A stretch of DNA of 64,000 nucleotides, from NCBI RefSeq assembly GCF_900104635.1, contig NZ_FNWC01000006.1:434001-498000 (forward strand), in the 5' to 3' direction. Under the pieces are notes generated by a model. The model was not told where the DNA came from. It saw only the letters and a list, made by a program, of their open reading frames with translations, and did not search any database. The first letter of the stretch is position 1; the number at the start of each line of letters is the position of its first letter. Source of the stretch: Coprococcus phoceensis (GTDB lineage: Bacteria > Bacillota > Clostridia > Lachnospirales > Lachnospiraceae). Position numbers and translations under genes: made by a program. Of this stretch, positions 26,059 through 34,443 are shown piece after piece.

Positions 26059-27282
26059 ATGAAGATTTATGATGAATTGAAAGCAAGAGGATTGATTGCG
26101 CAGGTAACAGACGAAGAGCTGATCAGCAACTTGATTAATGAAGGAAAGGCAACATTTTACATCGGATTTGACCCGACAGCAGACAGTCTTCATGTGGGAC
26201 ATTTTATGGCACTGTGCCTGATGAAACGTCTTCAGATGGCAGGGAATAAACCAATCGCATTGATCGGGGGAGGAACAGGATACATCGGAGATCCATCTGG
26301 AAGAACAGATATGCGATCTATGATGACCCCGGAGCAGATTCAGCACAACTGCGACTGCTTTAAAGAGCAGATGAGCAAATTCATTGATTTCTCAGAAGGA
26401 AAAGCAATGATGGTAAACAATGCAGACTGGCTTTTGGATCTGAACTACATTGAATTGCTTCGCGAAGTAGGGGCGCACTTTAGCGTGAACCGTATGCTGA
26501 CAGCAGAGTGCTACAAACAGAGAATGGAAAAAGGACTGAGCTTCTTAGAGTTTAACTACATGATCATGCAGGCGTATGATTTCTACGCATTGTACCAGAA
26601 ATACGGATGTAATCTTCAGTTCGGTGGAGATGACCAGTGGAGCAATATGCTGGCAGGTACAGAATTGATCCGCCGTAAGCTTGGAAAAGATGCAAGTGCG
26701 ATGACAATCACATTACTTTTGAACTCTGAAGGAAAGAAAATGGGAAAAACACAGTCTGGTGCAGTTTGGCTTGACCCGAATAAGACATCACCATTTGAAT
26801 TTTATCAGTACTGGAGAAATGTCGCAGATGCAGATGTTCTGAAATGTATCCGTATGCTTACATTCCTTCCGTTGGAAGAGATTGACAAGATGGATGACTG
26901 GGAAGGAAGCCAGCTGAATCAGGCAAAAGAGATTCTCGCATTTGAGTTGACAAAACTTGTTCATGGAGAAGAGGAAGCGACAAAAGCACAGGAAAGTGCA
27001 AGAGCATTGTTCTCAAGTGGTGCAGCAGCAAACATGCCGACAGCAGAACTTACAGAAGAAGATCTTGTGAACGGAAGTATCGATATTTTGACAATGCTTG
27101 TAAAGAGCGGATTAGTTCCATCTAAATCTGAAGCAAGACGTGCTGTAGATCAGGGCGGTGTTGCTGTAGATGGAGACAAAGTTACTGATATTAAAGCGGT
27201 ATTTGCAAAAGACGTGTTTGCAGGAGAAGGTATCGTGCTGAGAAGAGGGAAAAAGAACTTTAGAAAAGTAATCATGAAATAA
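26059..27282 (+). CDS. tyrS: Tyrosyl-tRNA synthetase
   Basis: A 407-residue class I synthetase. The HIGH-like motif is HVGH (about residue 47) in [18 protein letters not shown], the Tyr-binding region includes [10 protein letters not shown] and GGDDQWSNM, and the KMSKS-like loop is KMGKT (about residue 233). A C-terminal S4-like RNA-binding domain (about 345-405) contains [18 protein letters not shown]. Length fits bacterial TyrRS. Expression is controlled by the T-box leader. Confidence 0.98.
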   Translation: MKIYDELKARGLIAQVTDEELISNLINEGKATFYIGFDPTADSLHVGHFMALCLMKRLQMAGNKPIALIGGGTGYIGDPSGRTDMRSMMTPEQIQHNCDCFKEQMSKFIDFSEGKAMMVNNADWLLDLNYIELLREVGAHFSVNRMLTAECYKQRMEKGLSFLEFNYMIMQAYDFYALYQKYGCNLQFGGDDQWSNMLAGTELIRRKLGKDASAMTITLLLNSEGKKMGKTQSGAVWLDPNKTSPFEFYQYWRNVADADVLKCIRMLTFLPLEEIDKMDDWEGSQLNQAKEILAFELTKLVHGEEEATKAQESARALFSSGAAANMPTAELTEEDLVNGSIDILTMLVKSGLVPSKSEARRAVDQGGVAVDGDKVTDIKAVFAKDVFAGEGIVLRRGKKNFRKVIMK

Positions 27283-27344
27283 GGTTCTGAAACATAGACT
27301 TATGACAGCTGCCTTATGTGGCGCAGGTGAAAGGAGTGTATAAG

Positions 27345-27851
27345 ATGGCATTTCAAGAAGTGAAAATAGAAGACCTTTCGTTCAATCCATTTACAAAGAT
27401 TGGAAAAGAATGGCTTTTGATTACAGCGGGAAATGAAGAATCCTATAATACAATGACAGCAAGCTGGGGAGGCGTTGGTGTTATGTGGGGAAAGAATGTG
27501 GTAAGTGTTTACATTCGTCCACAGAGATACACGAAAGACTTCGTAGATCACAATGATCTGTTTACGATTGCGTTTTTTGGGGAAAACTATCGTCCGGCGC
27601 TTGCTTACTGTGGAAAAATATCCGGAAGAGACGAGGATAAGGTGAAAAATGCAGGATTGACACCGTATTTTACAGATGGAACAGTGGCGTTTGAAGAGGC
27701 GGATATGATTATGGTCTGCAAAAAACAGTATCATCAAGAGATGCGTCCGGAATGTTTTGATGTCAAAGAGAATGATGCAAGATGGTATCCGGAAAAAGAT
27801 TATCATACGATGTATATGGCTGAAATTGTGAAGGTGCTTGTGAAAGAATAA
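27345..27851 (+). CDS. Flavin reductase-like FMN-binding protein
   Basis: A 168-residue split-barrel flavoprotein of the flavin reductase/DIM6 family. The typical MTASWGGVGVMWGKNVVSVY segment lies around residues 36-55, followed by RPQRYTKDFVD and FTIAFFG. ATG at 27345 follows GAAAGGAGTG; an upstream in-frame extension is unsupported. It is 62 bases from tyrS and precedes a strong terminator, so it is probably co-transcribed with tyrS. The physiological partner is unknown. Confidence 0.88.
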   Translation: MAFQEVKIEDLSFNPFTKIGKEWLLITAGNEESYNTMTASWGGVGVMWGKNVVSVYIRPQRYTKDFVDHNDLFTIAFFGENYRPALAYCGKISGRDEDKVKNAGLTPYFTDGTVAFEEADMIMVCKKQYHQEMRPECFDVKENDARWYPEKDYHTMYMAEIVKVLVKE

Positions 27852-27866
27852 GAGTGCGAAAAGAAG

Positions 27867-27908
27867 AGGAATCCACCAGGTGATTGAACTGGGAGGGTTC
27901 CTTTTTTT
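27867..27908 (+). terminator. Terminator after the flavin reductase gene
   Basis: AGGAATCC and GGGTTCCT enclose an inner CCAG/CTGG stem; seven T's follow. Confidence 0.9.
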
Positions 27909-28122
27909 GTGCTGATAAAAATGTTTGGTGAAAGTGTATATGCAAAATGATGTCGTTTTTTGTAATTTATTAAAAGTATTAATATAAAATTTTTGTGAAA
28001 GCTTTAAAATTTCAATGAAAAAAGAAAAATATCCTATATTTTTTCTTTAAAACATATATTATACTAGCAATATCAACAAACGACGGAGCGAAACGTCGAT
28101 AACAGAAGGGAGAACAAAAGTT

Positions 28123-29406
28123 ATGAAAAGAAAATTAGCATTATTAGCAATGGCAGGATTACTCGTTGTATCTACAGCAGCATGTGGATCAAGTGGAGGA
28201 GACAATGGAGGATCTGACAAAGGCGGAGACAAATCCACATCAGACGTTGCGAACAAAGATAAACCTTTAGTATGGTTCAACCGTCAGCCATCTAACAGCT
28301 CTACAGGTGAGTTAGACAAGAACGCTTTGAACTTTAATAAAGATACATATTATGTAGGATTTGATGCTAATCAGGGTGCTGAACTTCAAGGAACAATGAT
28401 CAAAGAGTACATTGAAGAAAATATTGCTACAATCGATAAAAATGGTGATGGTGTAATCGGTTATGTATTGGCAATCGGTGATATCGGACATAATGACTCT
28501 ATCGCTCGTACAAGAGGTGTTCGTAAAGCTCTTGGAACAGACGTTGAAAAAGATGGTGCAATCAACAGTGACCCAATCGGAACTAATACAGATGGTTCTT
28601 CAAAAGCAGTAAAAGATGGTTCAATCGAAGTTGGCGGAAAGAAATATATTATTCGTGAGCTTGCTTCTCAGGAAATGAAGAACTCTTCAGGAGCTACATG
28701 GGATGCGGCAACAGCAGGTAATGCAATCGGAACATGGTCTTCTTCATTCGGTGATCAGATCGATGTAATCGCATCTAACAACGATGGTATGGGAATGTCA
28801 ATGTTCAATGCTTGGTCAAAAGACAATCAAGTTCCTACATTCGGATACGATGCAAATAACGATGCAGTTGCAGCTATCGCAGAAGGATACGGCGGAACAA
28901 TCAGCCAGCATGCAGACGTACAGGCATATTTAACACTTCGTGTTCTTCGTAACTCACTTGATGGTGTAGATATTGACACAGGTATCGGTACAGCAGATGA
29001 AGCTGGAAATGTTCTTTCAGAAGACGTATACAGATACAGCGAAGAAGAACGTTCTTACTATGCATTGAACGTAGCAGTTACAGCTGAAAACTATAAAGAA
29101 TTTACAGATTCTACAAAGGTATTCGAACCAGTTTCAAATCAACTTGATGAAAAAGAACATGCAAAGAAAAAAGTATGGTTGAACATCTACAATGCTTCTG
29201 ATAACTTCTTAAGCTCAACATATCAGCCATTACTTCAGAACTATGATGATCTTCTTAACCTTGATGTTGAATACATCGGTGGTGATGGACAGACAGAATC
29301 TAACATTACAAACCGTCTTGGAAATCCAAGCCAGTATGATGCGTTCGCAATCAACATGGTTAAGACAGACAACGCAGCTTCTTACACATCTTTATTGAAT
29401 CAATAA
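28123..29406 (+). CDS. mglB: Galactose/glucose-binding lipoprotein MglB, circularly permuted
   Basis: A 427-residue lipoprotein (lipobox ending TAACGSSGG). After a Gly/Ser/Asp linker, residues 46-345 match an MglB from its fourth strand onward: PLVWFNRQP, YYVGFDANQGAELQGTMI, the Ca-loop DKNGDGVIGYVLA, GHNDSIARTRG, NNDGMGM and FGYDANN. The part that should come first (IYNASDNFLSS through YDAFAINMVKTDNAA) is instead at the C-terminus, residues 349-427. Ligand residues known from E. coli GBP are visible from both parts (Tyr and Asp of IYNASDN, Asn of WFN, His/Asp/Arg of GHNDSIAR, Trp, Asn, Asp), except that the usual Asn of GTVLN is Gln here. So a functional but circularly permuted binding protein is inferred. 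First gene of the mglBAC operon. Confidence 0.92.
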   Translation: MKRKLALLAMAGLLVVSTAACGSSGGDNGGSDKGGDKSTSDVANKDKPLVWFNRQPSNSSTGELDKNALNFNKDTYYVGFDANQGAELQGTMIKEYIEENIATIDKNGDGVIGYVLAIGDIGHNDSIARTRGVRKALGTDVEKDGAINSDPIGTNTDGSSKAVKDGSIEVGGKKYIIRELASQEMKNSSGATWDAATAGNAIGTWSSSFGDQIDVIASNNDGMGMSMFNAWSKDNQVPTFGYDANNDAVAAIAEGYGGTISQHADVQAYLTLRVLRNSLDGVDIDTGIGTADEAGNVLSEDVYRYSEEERSYYALNVAVTAENYKEFTDSTKVFEPVSNQLDEKEHAKKKVWLNIYNASDNFLSSTYQPLLQNYDDLLNLDVEYIGGDGQTESNITNRLGNPSQYDAFAINMVKTDNAASYTSLLNQ

Positions 29407-29422
29407 TAACAAAAAAGAAATG

Positions 29423-29473
29423 AAAAAGAGCAGATTATTGGGAAGAAGAAATTCTTCCCGATAACCTCTTTTT
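29423..29473 (+). terminator. Attenuating hairpin between mglB and mglA
   Basis: TTATTGGGAAGAA pairs with TTCTTCCCGATAA (13 bp, GAAA loop), with an outer AAAAAGAG/CTCTTTTT pairing and a T-run. Partial termination here would give the usual excess of binding protein over transporter. Confidence 0.85.
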
Positions 29474-29522
29474 GAGTAAAAGAAAATAATAATACGTGTA
29501 AACAAAACAGGAGTAGAGAAGA

Positions 29523-31031
29523 ATGGCAGATAAGAAAGAAGAAATCATCTTATCGATATGTGGCATGAGCAAGTCTTTCGGAAGAAACCGGGTTTTGGAT
29601 CACATTAATTTAGATGTGAAAAAAGGAACGGTTATGGGACTGATGGGAGAAAATGGTGCTGGTAAATCTACGATGATGAAGTGCCTTTTCGGTACATATC
29701 AAAAAGATGAAGGAAAAATTTTCCTTGATGGAAAGGAAGTAAGTTTTTCAGGTCCAAAAGATGCACTGGAAAACGGAATCGCAATGGTTCACCAGGAATT
29801 GAACCAGTGCTTAGAAAGAAATGTAGTTGACAATCTATTCCTCGGACGCTATCCGCGCAACTCAATGGGAATCGTGGATGAGGGAAGAATGAAAAAAGAG
29901 GCTTCCGAGCTTTTTAGAAAACTTGGAATGACTGTCAACCTGACTCAACCGATGCGGAATATGTCCGTATCACAGCGGCAGATGTGTGAAATTGCAAAAG
30001 CGATTTCTTACAATGCAAAAGTAATCGTTCTCGATGAGCCAACATCCTCATTGACAGTTCAGGAAGTTGAAAAGCTGTTTGAGATGATGAATATGTTGAA
30101 AGAACAGGGAATTTCCTTAATTTATATTTCGCATAAAATGGATGAGATTTTCACGATTTGTGATGAAGTATCCGTACTACGGGATGGAAATCTTGTTATG
30201 ACCAAACGGTCAGAAGACACAGATATGAATGAGCTGATCGCTGCGATGGTTGGACGTTCTCTTGAGAATCGTTTCCCGCCGGTAGACAATGAACCAAAAG
30301 AACCGATCTTGTCTATCCAGCATTTGTCAACGAAATTTGAGCCTCATTTGCAGGATATCTCCTTTGATGTAAAAAAAGGTGAAATTTTTGGATTGTACGG
30401 TTTGGTAGGAGCAGGACGTACAGAGCTTTTGGAGACAATTTTCGGAATTAGAACCAGAGCGGCAGGACGTGTTTACTTTAACAACCATCTGATGAACTTC
30501 GGAAGTGCAAAAGAAGCGATGGAGCATGGATTTGCGTTGATTACAGAGGAACGTAAGGCAAACGGATTGTTCTTAAAAGGAGATTTGACATTTAATACAA
30601 CAATTGCAAATCTCAGTCAGTACAAATCCGGACAGTTGTTGTCTGACGCAAAGATGACAAAAGCGACTTCGAATGAGATTAAGATTATGCATACAAAATG
30701 TATGGGACCAGATGATATGATTTCAAGTTTGTCAGGAGGAAATCAGCAGAAAGTTATTTTTGGAAAATGGCTTGAACGTGAACCTCAAGTGTTTATGATG
30801 GATGAACCGACACGAGGAATTGATGTTGGTGCAAAATATGAAATCTATGAATTGATTATCAAAATGGCAAAGCAAGGAAAAACAATCATTGTTGTTTCGT
30901 CTGAAATGCCGGAGATTTTGGGAATCACAAACCGTATTGGTGTTATGTCTAATGGACATCTTGCGGGAATTGTTAATACAAAAGACACAAATCAGGAAGA
31001 GCTCTTAAGGCTCAGTGCAAAATACCTATAA
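29523..31031 (+). CDS. mglA: Galactose/methylgalactoside ABC transporter ATP-binding protein
   Basis: A 502-residue sugar-import ATPase with two ABC domains. The first has Walker A GENGAGKST (about residues 42-50), signature MSVSQRQMCEIAKA and Walker B VIVLDEPTSSL. The second has the degenerate Walker A GLVGAGRTE typical of this CUT2 family, signature LSGGNQQKV and MMDEPTRGIDVG. It energises import through MglC. The length matches E. coli MglA (506). Confidence 0.96.
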   Translation: MADKKEEIILSICGMSKSFGRNRVLDHINLDVKKGTVMGLMGENGAGKSTMMKCLFGTYQKDEGKIFLDGKEVSFSGPKDALENGIAMVHQELNQCLERNVVDNLFLGRYPRNSMGIVDEGRMKKEASELFRKLGMTVNLTQPMRNMSVSQRQMCEIAKAISYNAKVIVLDEPTSSLTVQEVEKLFEMMNMLKEQGISLIYISHKMDEIFTICDEVSVLRDGNLVMTKRSEDTDMNELIAAMVGRSLENRFPPVDNEPKEPILSIQHLSTKFEPHLQDISFDVKKGEIFGLYGLVGAGRTELLETIFGIRTRAAGRVYFNNHLMNFGSAKEAMEHGFALITEERKANGLFLKGDLTFNTTIANLSQYKSGQLLSDAKMTKATSNEIKIMHTKCMGPDDMISSLSGGNQQKVIFGKWLEREPQVFMMDEPTRGIDVGAKYEIYELIIKMAKQGKTIIVVSSEMPEILGITNRIGVMSNGHLAGIVNTKDTNQEELLRLSAKYL

Positions 31032-31049
31032 TGAGGGAGAATGATAGAT

Positions 31050-32705
31050 ATGGCTAATGGAAACAGTAAGATTCTTACGGAAGAGCAGGAGTTAAAGCTC
31101 CGCAAACCGATTGAGGATCATGTGGGTAAAATTCAGGAAAAAATTGACAGCCTCAGAGTAGATGGTACAGAAAAAGTTGTTCATCTTCAGGGCATTATAG
31201 ACAGAATGAAAAAAGACCGAAGCCTTACAAAAGGGGAAAAAGAGAACCGGATTCAAGAGGCAAAACGGGAGCTGGAGAAAGCAAAAGCTGTTGAGGCAAA
31301 AAATAAAGATCAGATTTCAAAATTGATTTCAGAAGCAGAAGCTTACTTGAAAGAACATTTTAACAAAGATTACTACAATGCAGTTTTAGAAAGCTGTGCA
31401 CAGCAAAAAGTACAGGCAAAAGAAAACTATAAAGCAAGACTTGTAGAATTGGAAAAAGAGCATCAGGGAATTGTTGCAAAACTTTCTGATCACAATGAAA
31501 TTAAAGATGAGAAGTATGTTTACAAAAACCGCCTGTTTGATGCGAAGATTCAATATCAGAAAGAACTTCAGGAAATCAAAGACAGAAGACATGCAGCTTA
31601 CAATTACAAATATCATTTGATTGATTTACTGCGTATGTCAAAATTCACTTTCCTGGAGACAAGAGCACAGAAATGGGAAAACTACAAATATACATTTAAC
31701 CGCAGAGCATTTTTCTTACAAAACGGTTTGTATATTGCGATTATTTTAATCTTTATCATGTTATGTATTATTACTCCAATGGTAAAAGGTTCACCGTTAC
31801 TTACTTACAACAACGTATTGAATATTTTACAGCAGGCTTCGCCTAGAATGTTCCTTGCACTTGGTGTAGCAGCATTGATTCTTCTTGCAGGTACTGACCT
31901 TTCTATCGGTCGTATGGTCGGAATGGGTATGACAACCGCAACAATTATCATGCACCAGGGTGTCAATACAGGTTCTGTATTCGGACATATTTTTGATTTT
32001 ACAAAAATGCCGCTTGGAGCAAGAGTGATATTAGCACTTGTAATGTGTATTTTGTTATGTACAGTGTTTACAACAATTGCCGGTTTCTTTACCGCAAAAT
32101 TCAAAATGCACCCATTTATTTCAACAATGGCAAACATGCTTGTAATCTTCGGTCTTGTTACATATGCGACAAAAGGTGTATCCTTTGGTGCGATTGAACC
32201 AGCGATTCCGAATATGGTAATTCCGAAAATCAATGGATTCCCAACAATTATCCTTTGGGCAGTGGCTGCAATCGTAATTGTATGGATCATTTGGAATAAG
32301 ACAACATTTGGTAAAAACCTGTATGCAGTAGGTGGAAACCCAGAAGCAGCATCTGTTTCAGGTATTTCCGTATTCTGGGTAACAGTTGGTGCATTTGTTC
32401 TTGCAGGTGTTCTTTATGGATTTGGTTCATGGTTAGAATGTGTGAGAATGGTTGGTTCCGGTTCAGCGGCTTATGGACAGGGATGGGAGATGGATGCCAT
32501 CGCAGCCTGCGTAGTAGGTGGTGTATCATTTACAGGTGGTATCGGTAAGATCTCAGGAGTTGTAGTTGGTGTATGTATCTTCACAGCACTTACATATTCT
32601 CTTACAATCCTTGGTATTGACACAAACCTTCAGTTCGTATTCTCAGGAATCATTATTCTTGTAGCAGTAACATTGGACTGTTTGAAATATGTTCAGAAAA
32701 AATAA
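31050..32705 (+). CDS. mglC: Galactose ABC transporter permease MglC with N-terminal coiled-coil extension
   Basis: A 551-residue protein; usual MglC proteins have about 335. The first about 215 residues are hydrophilic and rich in Lys/Glu with heptad-like patterns (KRELEKAKAVEAKNKDQISK and similar), predicted cytoplasmic coiled coil. The permease follows from FLQNGLYIAIILIFIMLC with about ten helices and shows ALGVAALILLAGTDLSIGR, NKTTFGKNLYAVGGNPEAA and ELDAIAA-like WEMDAIAACVVGGVSFTGG. ATG at 31050 is chosen over 31041 because GAGGGAGA is correctly spaced. The extension is in frame with no sign of a fusion break. Confidence 0.93.
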   Translation: MANGNSKILTEEQELKLRKPIEDHVGKIQEKIDSLRVDGTEKVVHLQGIIDRMKKDRSLTKGEKENRIQEAKRELEKAKAVEAKNKDQISKLISEAEAYLKEHFNKDYYNAVLESCAQQKVQAKENYKARLVELEKEHQGIVAKLSDHNEIKDEKYVYKNRLFDAKIQYQKELQEIKDRRHAAYNYKYHLIDLLRMSKFTFLETRAQKWENYKYTFNRRAFFLQNGLYIAIILIFIMLCIITPMVKGSPLLTYNNVLNILQQASPRMFLALGVAALILLAGTDLSIGRMVGMGMTTATIIMHQGVNTGSVFGHIFDFTKMPLGARVILALVMCILLCTVFTTIAGFFTAKFKMHPFISTMANMLVIFGLVTYATKGVSFGAIEPAIPNMVIPKINGFPTIILWAVAAIVIVWIIWNKTTFGKNLYAVGGNPEAASVSGISVFWVTVGAFVLAGVLYGFGSWLECVRMVGSGSAAYGQGWEMDAIAACVVGGVSFTGGIGKISGVVVGVCIFTALTYSLTILGIDTNLQFVFSGIIILVAVTLDCLKYVQKK

Positions 32706-32723
32706 TTTTATTTTTACAAAAAG

Positions 32724-32755
32724 AGAGTCAGAAGCTATTCTGGCTCTTTATTTTG
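32724..32755 (+). terminator. Terminator of the mgl operon
   Basis: AGAGTCAGAA (32724-32733) pairs with TTCTGGCTCT (32738-32747), with a four-base loop and a T-rich tail. Confidence 0.88.
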
Positions 32756-32768
32756 TTCGGGGTATGCA

Positions 32769-32796
32769 TTGCATTTGAAGTGACATCTGATATAAT
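32769..32796 (+). promoter_or_regulatory. Promoter of the AraC-type two-component operon
   Basis: TTGCAT at 32769-32774 and TATAAT at 32791-32796, spaced by 16 bases, 34 bases before the start codon. Confidence 0.6.
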
Positions 32797-32829
32797 AAAA
32801 ATTACTATATAGACATGGAGAAGAAGGAT

Positions 32830-34443
32830 ATGAAAACATACACAGTACTTTTAGTAGACGATGAAGAAGATGTAATACAAGTCATTATGAAAAAGATCAA
32901 CTGGGAAGGGCTTGGTTTTTCTGTGATCGGCTATGCGAACAACGGTGTAAAAGCGCTTGAGATGGTGGAAGAATACCAGCCGGATGTGGTGATGACGGAT
33001 ATTAAGATGCCATATATGGATGGCATGGAACTTGCACATCACATCAAAGAGGAGTTTCCGGCCACAAAACTGTTGATTTTCACCGGATTTGATGAATTTG
33101 AATATGCAAAAGAGGCGGTTCATTTAGAAGTTGAGGAGTACTTGTTAAAGCCGGTAAATTCAGTTGAACTGACCAATGTGTTTACGCAGATGAAGATAAA
33201 GCTTGATGAGGAGATCAGCGAGAAGAAAAACGTTCAGGTGCTGCAGAATTATTATCTGGAGTCTTTGCCACTTTTGCAGGTCAATTTTTATTCCACGCTG
33301 ATAGAGGGAAGAATTCAGGCAGGGGAACTGCAGAAGTATCTTTCAGACTATCAGATCTCGTTGGAGGGACCTTGTTACTGTTGTCTTGTGATCCATACAT
33401 CTTCAAGCAGGATACAGCAGGATGTGAATCCGTTGCTTTTATTTGCATCAGTTGAAAAACAGGCAAAAGAGCGCCTTGGAGAAGCTTGGAGAGGAAAGTG
33501 CTTTTCTTATTTGGGAAATAGTATTTTGCTCGTGCAGCTTCAGGATGAGCACGAGGTATCAAGGCTGACAGATGAGTGCGACCGGTTCTGCAGATATGTC
33601 AAGCGAATGGTCGGAGCTGTTGTGACTGTTGGGATTGGATTTGTCTGCGACAATATTTTGGACCTTGCACAGTCGTATGCAAGTGCAAGAGATGCGGTTT
33701 CATACCGCGCGATTTATGGGGCGTCAAGAGCAATCAATATCAAAGAGGTTGCGCCGCAGGAGGTAAGTGAACCGGATTTAAAGCAGGGGACAGATTCGTT
33801 TAATCAGCTGTTTAAGATGATTCGTTTGGGCACGGAAGAGGATATTGAAAAAGCGATTGATGAATACTTGGAGCAGATATCCTTTCAGAGAAAATCCTTA
33901 CAGCAGCACTATATTTCAGTCATGGAACTGGTAAGTGAATTATATCGTTTCTCTGCAAATAACGAGATTGTGATGGATGAATTTTCCGGAGATATGAGAA
34001 AACTGTATGGAAGGCTTCTTGATATGGAGCCGCAGAGCTTTCGAAAATGGCTTTTGGATATAAGTTTCTCTTTCCGTGAGAGACTGTTAAATTCAAGAAG
34101 CAGATCGACAAAATCTTTTGTCTTAAAAGCACAGGAGTATGTTCGCAATCATTATGCAGATGAAGAGTTGTCTCTGGACAGCATCTGTAGAGAACTTGGA
34201 GTATCCAACTCTTATTTTTCTACAATTTTTAAGAAAGAGACCGGCAATTCTTTTATCGGGTATCTGACAGAGTATCGTATGGAGCAGGCTGCCCGTATGC
34301 TGATCGAGACGGGGGAAAAGAGTTATATCATAGCGAAAAAAGTAGGCTATACAGACCCGAATTATTTTAGTTATGTTTTTAAACGGCAGTTTCACACATC
34401 GCCGTCAAAATACAGAACGGAGTATATGGAACGTGAAAAATAA
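32830..34443 (+). CDS. YesN/AraC-type response regulator
   Basis: A 537-residue regulator. The receiver (1-120) has VLLVDDEEDVIQVI and the phospho-Asp in DVVMTDIKMPYMDGMEL (about residue 55), with Lys in EEYLLKPV. A middle region of about 300 residues has no clear domain. The C-terminal AraC double helix-turn-helix (about 435-535) reads LSLDSICRELGVSNSYFSTI and ends FKRQFHTSPSKYR. ATG at 32830 follows GAGAAGGA. It is coupled to the histidine kinase by an 11-base overlap, and by position likely controls the mgl genes. Confidence 0.95.
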   Translation: MKTYTVLLVDDEEDVIQVIMKKINWEGLGFSVIGYANNGVKALEMVEEYQPDVVMTDIKMPYMDGMELAHHIKEEFPATKLLIFTGFDEFEYAKEAVHLEVEEYLLKPVNSVELTNVFTQMKIKLDEEISEKKNVQVLQNYYLESLPLLQVNFYSTLIEGRIQAGELQKYLSDYQISLEGPCYCCLVIHTSSSRIQQDVNPLLLFASVEKQAKERLGEAWRGKCFSYLGNSILLVQLQDEHEVSRLTDECDRFCRYVKRMVGAVVTVGIGFVCDNILDLAQSYASARDAVSYRAIYGASRAINIKEVAPQEVSEPDLKQGTDSFNQLFKMIRLGTEEDIEKAIDEYLEQISFQRKSLQQHYISVMELVSELYRFSANNEIVMDEFSGDMRKLYGRLLDMEPQSFRKWLLDISFSFRERLLNSRSRSTKSFVLKAQEYVRNHYADEELSLDSICRELGVSNSYFSTIFKKETGNSFIGYLTEYRMEQAARMLIETGEKSYIIAKKVGYTDPNYFSYVFKRQFHTSPSKYRTEYMEREK

